This document shows positions 60,727-64,000 of a stretch of 64,000 nt of DNA, piece after piece (position 1 is the stretch's first letter; every line of letters starts with the position of its first letter). This stretch comes from Flavobacterium lacus. Its GTDB lineage: Bacteria > Bacteroidota > Bacteroidia > Flavobacteriales > Flavobacteriaceae. A model generated the notes under the pieces. The model worked only from the letters and a program-made list of their open reading frames with translations. It was not told the DNA's origin and did no database searches. The DNA is taken from positions 1 to 64,000 of the forward strand of contig NZ_QLSV01000009.1 of the NCBI RefSeq assembly GCF_003268815.1, read 5' to 3'. The position numbers were made by a program, and so were the translations under genes.

Positions 60727-61101
60727 TTAATCAAGCAACAATCCATTTAACAACAATTGAGCGGTAGCTTCATTGGTGGCTAACGGAATATTATGCACGT
60801 CACAAATACGAATAAGCATGTTTACATCCGGTTCATGAGGATGACTGGAAAGTGGATCTTTAAAAAAAAGCACCATTTTTGTTCTTCCTTCTGCTACTCT
60901 GCCGGCAATTTGTGCATCGCCTCCTTGCGGACCTGAAAGCATTTTTTTTACCTTAAATCCAGCATTTTCGGCTTTACTTCCGGTAGTTCCGGTAGCGATT
61001 AACTTAATGTTTTCATGAAGTAAAATGGCTTTGTTTTTATTTAAAAACTGAACCATATCAGCTTTTTTTCCGTCGTGGGCTATTATTGCTATTTCAGTCA
61101 T
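60727..61101 (-). CDS. mgsA: Methylglyoxal synthase
   Basis: Protein of 124 residues. The phosphate loop is TGTTGSKAE (about 37-45); the catalytic aspartate is in SGPQGGDAQIAG (about 56-67); DPLSSHPHEPDVN gives a conserved His/Asp region. It turns dihydroxyacetone phosphate into methylglyoxal, a bypass that relieves phosphate shortage in glycolysis. It lies near GAPDH and phosphofructokinase genes, which fits. Its start codon is 3 bp after the TonB gene stop. Confidence 0.94.
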   Translation of the reverse strand: MTEIAIIAHDGKKADMVQFLNKNKAILLHENIKLIATGTTGSKAENAGFKVKKMLSGPQGGDAQIAGRVAEGRTKMVLFFKDPLSSHPHEPDVNMLIRICDVHNIPLATNEATAQLLLNGLLLD

Positions 61102-61104
61102 AAG

Positions 61105-61638
61105 CTAATCTACTATAAATGTAATAGGAATTTTGTGTGATATTCTTATTGGTTGACCGCATTGATAAGCAGGAGTTAATATTGGAAACTTTGAAAACAT
61201 TTGTATAACTGCCTCTTCTAAAATTAATCCATTTTGAGGACCATCAGCGGAGATAATTTCTAATTTTCCAGCTTCATCGATTTCAAATTCTAGTACTACC
61301 TTTCCTTGAATTTTATTGTCAATGGCAAAATCAGGAAAGAAAAACTTTGATTTAATAAATTTCTGCACACTTGCTGTAAAGCATTCTTTATGAGAAAGAT
61401 TTTTTTCTGAATCACAATTTGGAAATTTTGGTGGAGTTACATTCGGTAAATCACATTCTGCAATGTCTTCAATAGTAACAGCATTAGATTTTCTGTCTAC
61501 TTTTCTATTTTTTTCTTTTTCAATCTTAGCTTTTTCAACTTTAACCAAATAATTATTCCATTCTTTACTTCTAGAACTTTGGGCTACTGTGTTAAAAGAA
61601 ATAATTAAAAGCAGTAATTGAAAAAATATAGTTTTCAT
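61105..61638 (-). CDS. TonB-like energy transducer protein
   Basis: Protein of 177 residues. A signal peptide or signal anchor (about 1-20, ...FNTVAQS) is followed by a Lys/Glu/Arg-rich stretch and the TonB C-terminal domain (about 85-175, IQGKVVLEFEIDEAGKLEII and then AVIQMFSKFPILTPA). The hydrophobic start ends in a signal-peptidase-like site, so it may be periplasmic rather than anchored; such short forms are common in this phylum. It may not energise receptors on its own. Four cysteines in the mature part are unusual for TonB. Confidence 0.8.
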   Translation of the reverse strand: MKTIFFQLLLLIISFNTVAQSSRSKEWNNYLVKVEKAKIEKEKNRKVDRKSNAVTIEDIAECDLPNVTPPKFPNCDSEKNLSHKECFTASVQKFIKSKFFFPDFAIDNKIQGKVVLEFEIDEAGKLEIISADGPQNGLILEEAVIQMFSKFPILTPAYQCGQPIRISHKIPITFIVD

Positions 61639-61688
61639 CTGATAAATTAAAAATTAAAAAAACTAGGATATGAAAAAGAATTTAAAAA

Positions 61689-62540
61689 CTATTTATTCAA
61701 AACATGATAAGCTATCAAACCGTCAATTGGTCTTCGCAGCACATTTCCGATTTTAATATCGTATTTGGTTAAAATTTCTTCCAATTCATCTTTTAAATAA
61801 AACGCAATTGAACCCACAAAGTGAACATACACATCTTTGCAATTATCATATTGCATGATATAATTTTTGGCAAACTTTTTTAATTCGCTTCTAATAATTT
61901 TTTTGCAAAACTCATTTTCTTTATGCTTGATAATAAATTTTGCCAAAGTTGCCAAATACGCATTTGGATTAGGCTCTTTGTACAAATTTGCCTTGATATA
62001 ATCGGCATCTAAATTAAACTCTAACTCAAATTCTTTGGCAAGTTCTTTAGGCATTTTATTAAAATAATAACCTCTTAATAAGTGTCTTCCAAAACGATTT
62101 CCTGAGCCATCATCCATGACAATATACCCTAACGACTGAACTTTTTGATGCAGTATTTTACCATCAAAAAAACTACAATTTGATCCTGTTCCTAAAATAC
62201 ATACAATCGCTTGCTCCTCTTTTGGTGTAGTGGCATAAACAGCGGCATAAGTATCTTCCTGAACATCAACTATGGCATTTTTAAAATAGGATTGAAAAAT
62301 TTCTTTTAAAAACAGTTTCATCCTATCGGTACCGCAACCGGCTCCGTAAAAAAACAGCTGCTTGACTTTATCTTTATTTTGAGAGATATCAAAACGATCT
62401 TCTAAACGACTGATGATTTGTTCTTTATCCAGCACTTCAGGATTTAGTCCTAATGATTGCGTCGTAAATTGTACTTTTCCTTTATCGTCAATGGCAATCC
62501 AGTCGGCTTTGGTTGAACCGCTGTCTACTAATAATTTCAT
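61689..62540 (-). CDS. N-acetylglucosamine kinase-like ATPase (BadF/BadG fold)
   Basis: Protein of 283 residues of the sugar kinase/Hsp70/actin fold. The phosphate-1 loop is DSGSTKADWIAID (about 6-18), the second is CILGTGSNCSFF (about 113-124), and DDGSGNRFGRHLLRGYY (about 142-158) contains residues typical of the BadF/BcrA ATPase and eukaryotic N-acetylglucosamine kinase group. It likely phosphorylates N-acetylglucosamine recovered from cell wall turnover. It lies downstream of the gapA gene and near glycolysis genes. Confidence 0.85.
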   Translation of the reverse strand: MKLLVDSGSTKADWIAIDDKGKVQFTTQSLGLNPEVLDKEQIISRLEDRFDISQNKDKVKQLFFYGAGCGTDRMKLFLKEIFQSYFKNAIVDVQEDTYAAVYATTPKEEQAIVCILGTGSNCSFFDGKILHQKVQSLGYIVMDDGSGNRFGRHLLRGYYFNKMPKELAKEFELEFNLDADYIKANLYKEPNPNAYLATLAKFIIKHKENEFCKKIIRSELKKFAKNYIMQYDNCKDVYVHFVGSIAFYLKDELEEILTKYDIKIGNVLRRPIDGLIAYHVLNK

Positions 62541-62561
62541 GTGGTTGAGTTTGTTTGTTAG

Positions 62562-62602
62562 AAAAAAAAGTCCTGTTATGTTATAACCACAACAGGACTT
62601 TA
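62562..62602 (-). terminator. Intrinsic terminator after gapA
   Basis: AAAGTCCTGTT and AACAGGACTTT form an 11-bp stem around an AT-rich loop with an inner TTAT/ATAA stem. On the minus strand eight T residues follow. Confidence 0.88.
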
Positions 62603-62609
62603 ATGAAAA

Positions 62610-63623
<1,014 letters not shown>

Positions 63624-63682
63624 TTATTTTTGACCCTTATAATAAAGGTCGGTTATTACTCTTTTTTATTATATATTTAAAA

Positions 63683-64000
63683 TTAAATTGACATGATGTC
63701 TGATACTTTTAACAATTCTCTATCAATTTCTGAATGACCTTTAATGGCTTGTTCCAAAGGAGTTAATTCAACTTTATCATTGTTTAGCCCAACCATGTAA
63801 CCTGATTTTCCTTCCAACAAAGATTCAACTGATTTTACACCTAATCTTGAGGCTAAAACCCGATCAAAACAAGAAGGAGAACCACCGCGTTGCATGTGAC
63901 CTAAAACTGAAACCCGCACTTCATATTCGGGTAAGTTTTGATCGATATAATCTTTCAGTTCAAAGACACTTTTTCCAATTTTATCACCTTCTGCAATTAC
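63683..64000 (-). CDS. pfkA: 6-phosphofructokinase, C-terminal part (cut by window end)
   Basis: The frame is open to the window edge at 64000 and encodes the last 105 residues, starting VIAEGDKIGKSVFEL. The conserved word SVLGHMQRGGSPSCFDRVLASRLG (from about 63906 down) is the fructose-6-phosphate site of PfkA, with the H-x-Q-R-G-G residues. The C-terminus ends DRELLKVSDIMSI. It phosphorylates fructose-6-phosphate in glycolysis. Upstream two-thirds lie outside the window. Confidence 0.93.
   Translation of the reverse strand, partial: VIAEGDKIGKSVFELKDYIDQNLPEYEVRVSVLGHMQRGGSPSCFDRVLASRLGVKSVESLLEGKSGYMVGLNNDKVELTPLEQAIKGHSEIDRELLKVSDIMSI

Noticed and set aside
63636..63655. Hairpin between pfkA and gapA as a terminator
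   Set aside because: No T-run follows on the minus strand, and the genes are probably co-transcribed.

Overview
The window looks like a chromosomal segment of a Flavobacterium-type bacterium (Bacteroidota, Flavobacteriaceae). The evidence is low G+C, promoters with the Bacteroidota -7 element TAnnTTTG, little sign of Shine-Dalgarno sites, a type IX secretion C-terminal domain, a fused two-subunit E1 dehydrogenase, a PUR-alpha-like DUF3276 protein and the gene order nusB-DUF1573-yajC. About 62 protein genes are supported. I saw no rRNA, tRNA or CRISPR array.

Region 1 (1-6770) is accessory. Three AT-rich genes of unknown function lie head to tail on the minus strand (262-3313). Each is bracketed by its own exact 9-10 bp inverted pair (GTTAGCAGAT/ATCTGCTAAC, GTTGGGCGAT/ATCGCCCAAC, GTTAGCAAA/TTTGCTAAC). 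The genes are separated by folding elements of about 132 bp. The array starts 47 bp after the stop codon of a tyrosine recombinase that carries three extra N-terminal modules (3376-5103). This is the logic of integron cassettes and attC sites, but the recombinase is not IntI-like, and it is the best candidate here for an undescribed system. Behind the recombinase lie a broken four-helix-bundle gene, a heptamer array and an unknown gene.

Region 2 (6771-13773) holds a complete sodium-pumping methylmalonyl-CoA decarboxylase operon with its epimerase, then a lipoprotein archaemetzincin, then a fused alpha/beta 2-oxoacid dehydrogenase E1. The last 47 codons of the E1 gene are duplicated beyond the metalloprotease gene, next to the terminator.

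Region 3 (13963-23804) has an Fe(II) oxygenase and a GxxExxY nuclease-like gene bracketed by hairpins with AACACAGAT/ATCTGTGTT ends. The hairpin on one side has expanded into ten tandem 85-86 bp units. Then come an SUI1 factor, a nucleoside phosphorylase, an acetyltransferase, an S41 peptidase with a small lipoprotein, a solute-binding-like protein, a transglutaminase-like membrane protein and two exported proteins.

Region 4 (23801-36868) has corA, histidine degradation genes (hutI, hutG) around a coiled-coil membrane protein, a delta-60 repeat type IX cargo protein, peptidase T, yajC, a DUF1573 protein, nusB and a branched-chain amino acid dehydrogenase.

Region 5 (36869-64000) is mostly core. 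It holds an ABC exporter, RluD-type synthase, PASTA protein, ddl, coaD, a DEAD-box helicase, M14 and M28 peptidases, a Nudix gene and pyrE whose start codons lie 7 bp apart, and a GH3-serine hydrolase lipoprotein. An envelope cluster follows (amidase, MlaD-like, two Fe-S proteins, LptD), then RidA, methylglyoxal synthase, TonB, an N-acetylglucosamine kinase-like protein, GAPDH and the 3' part of phosphofructokinase cut by the window end. Many gaps between co-directional genes carry locus-specific arrays of 7-8 bp periodicity.
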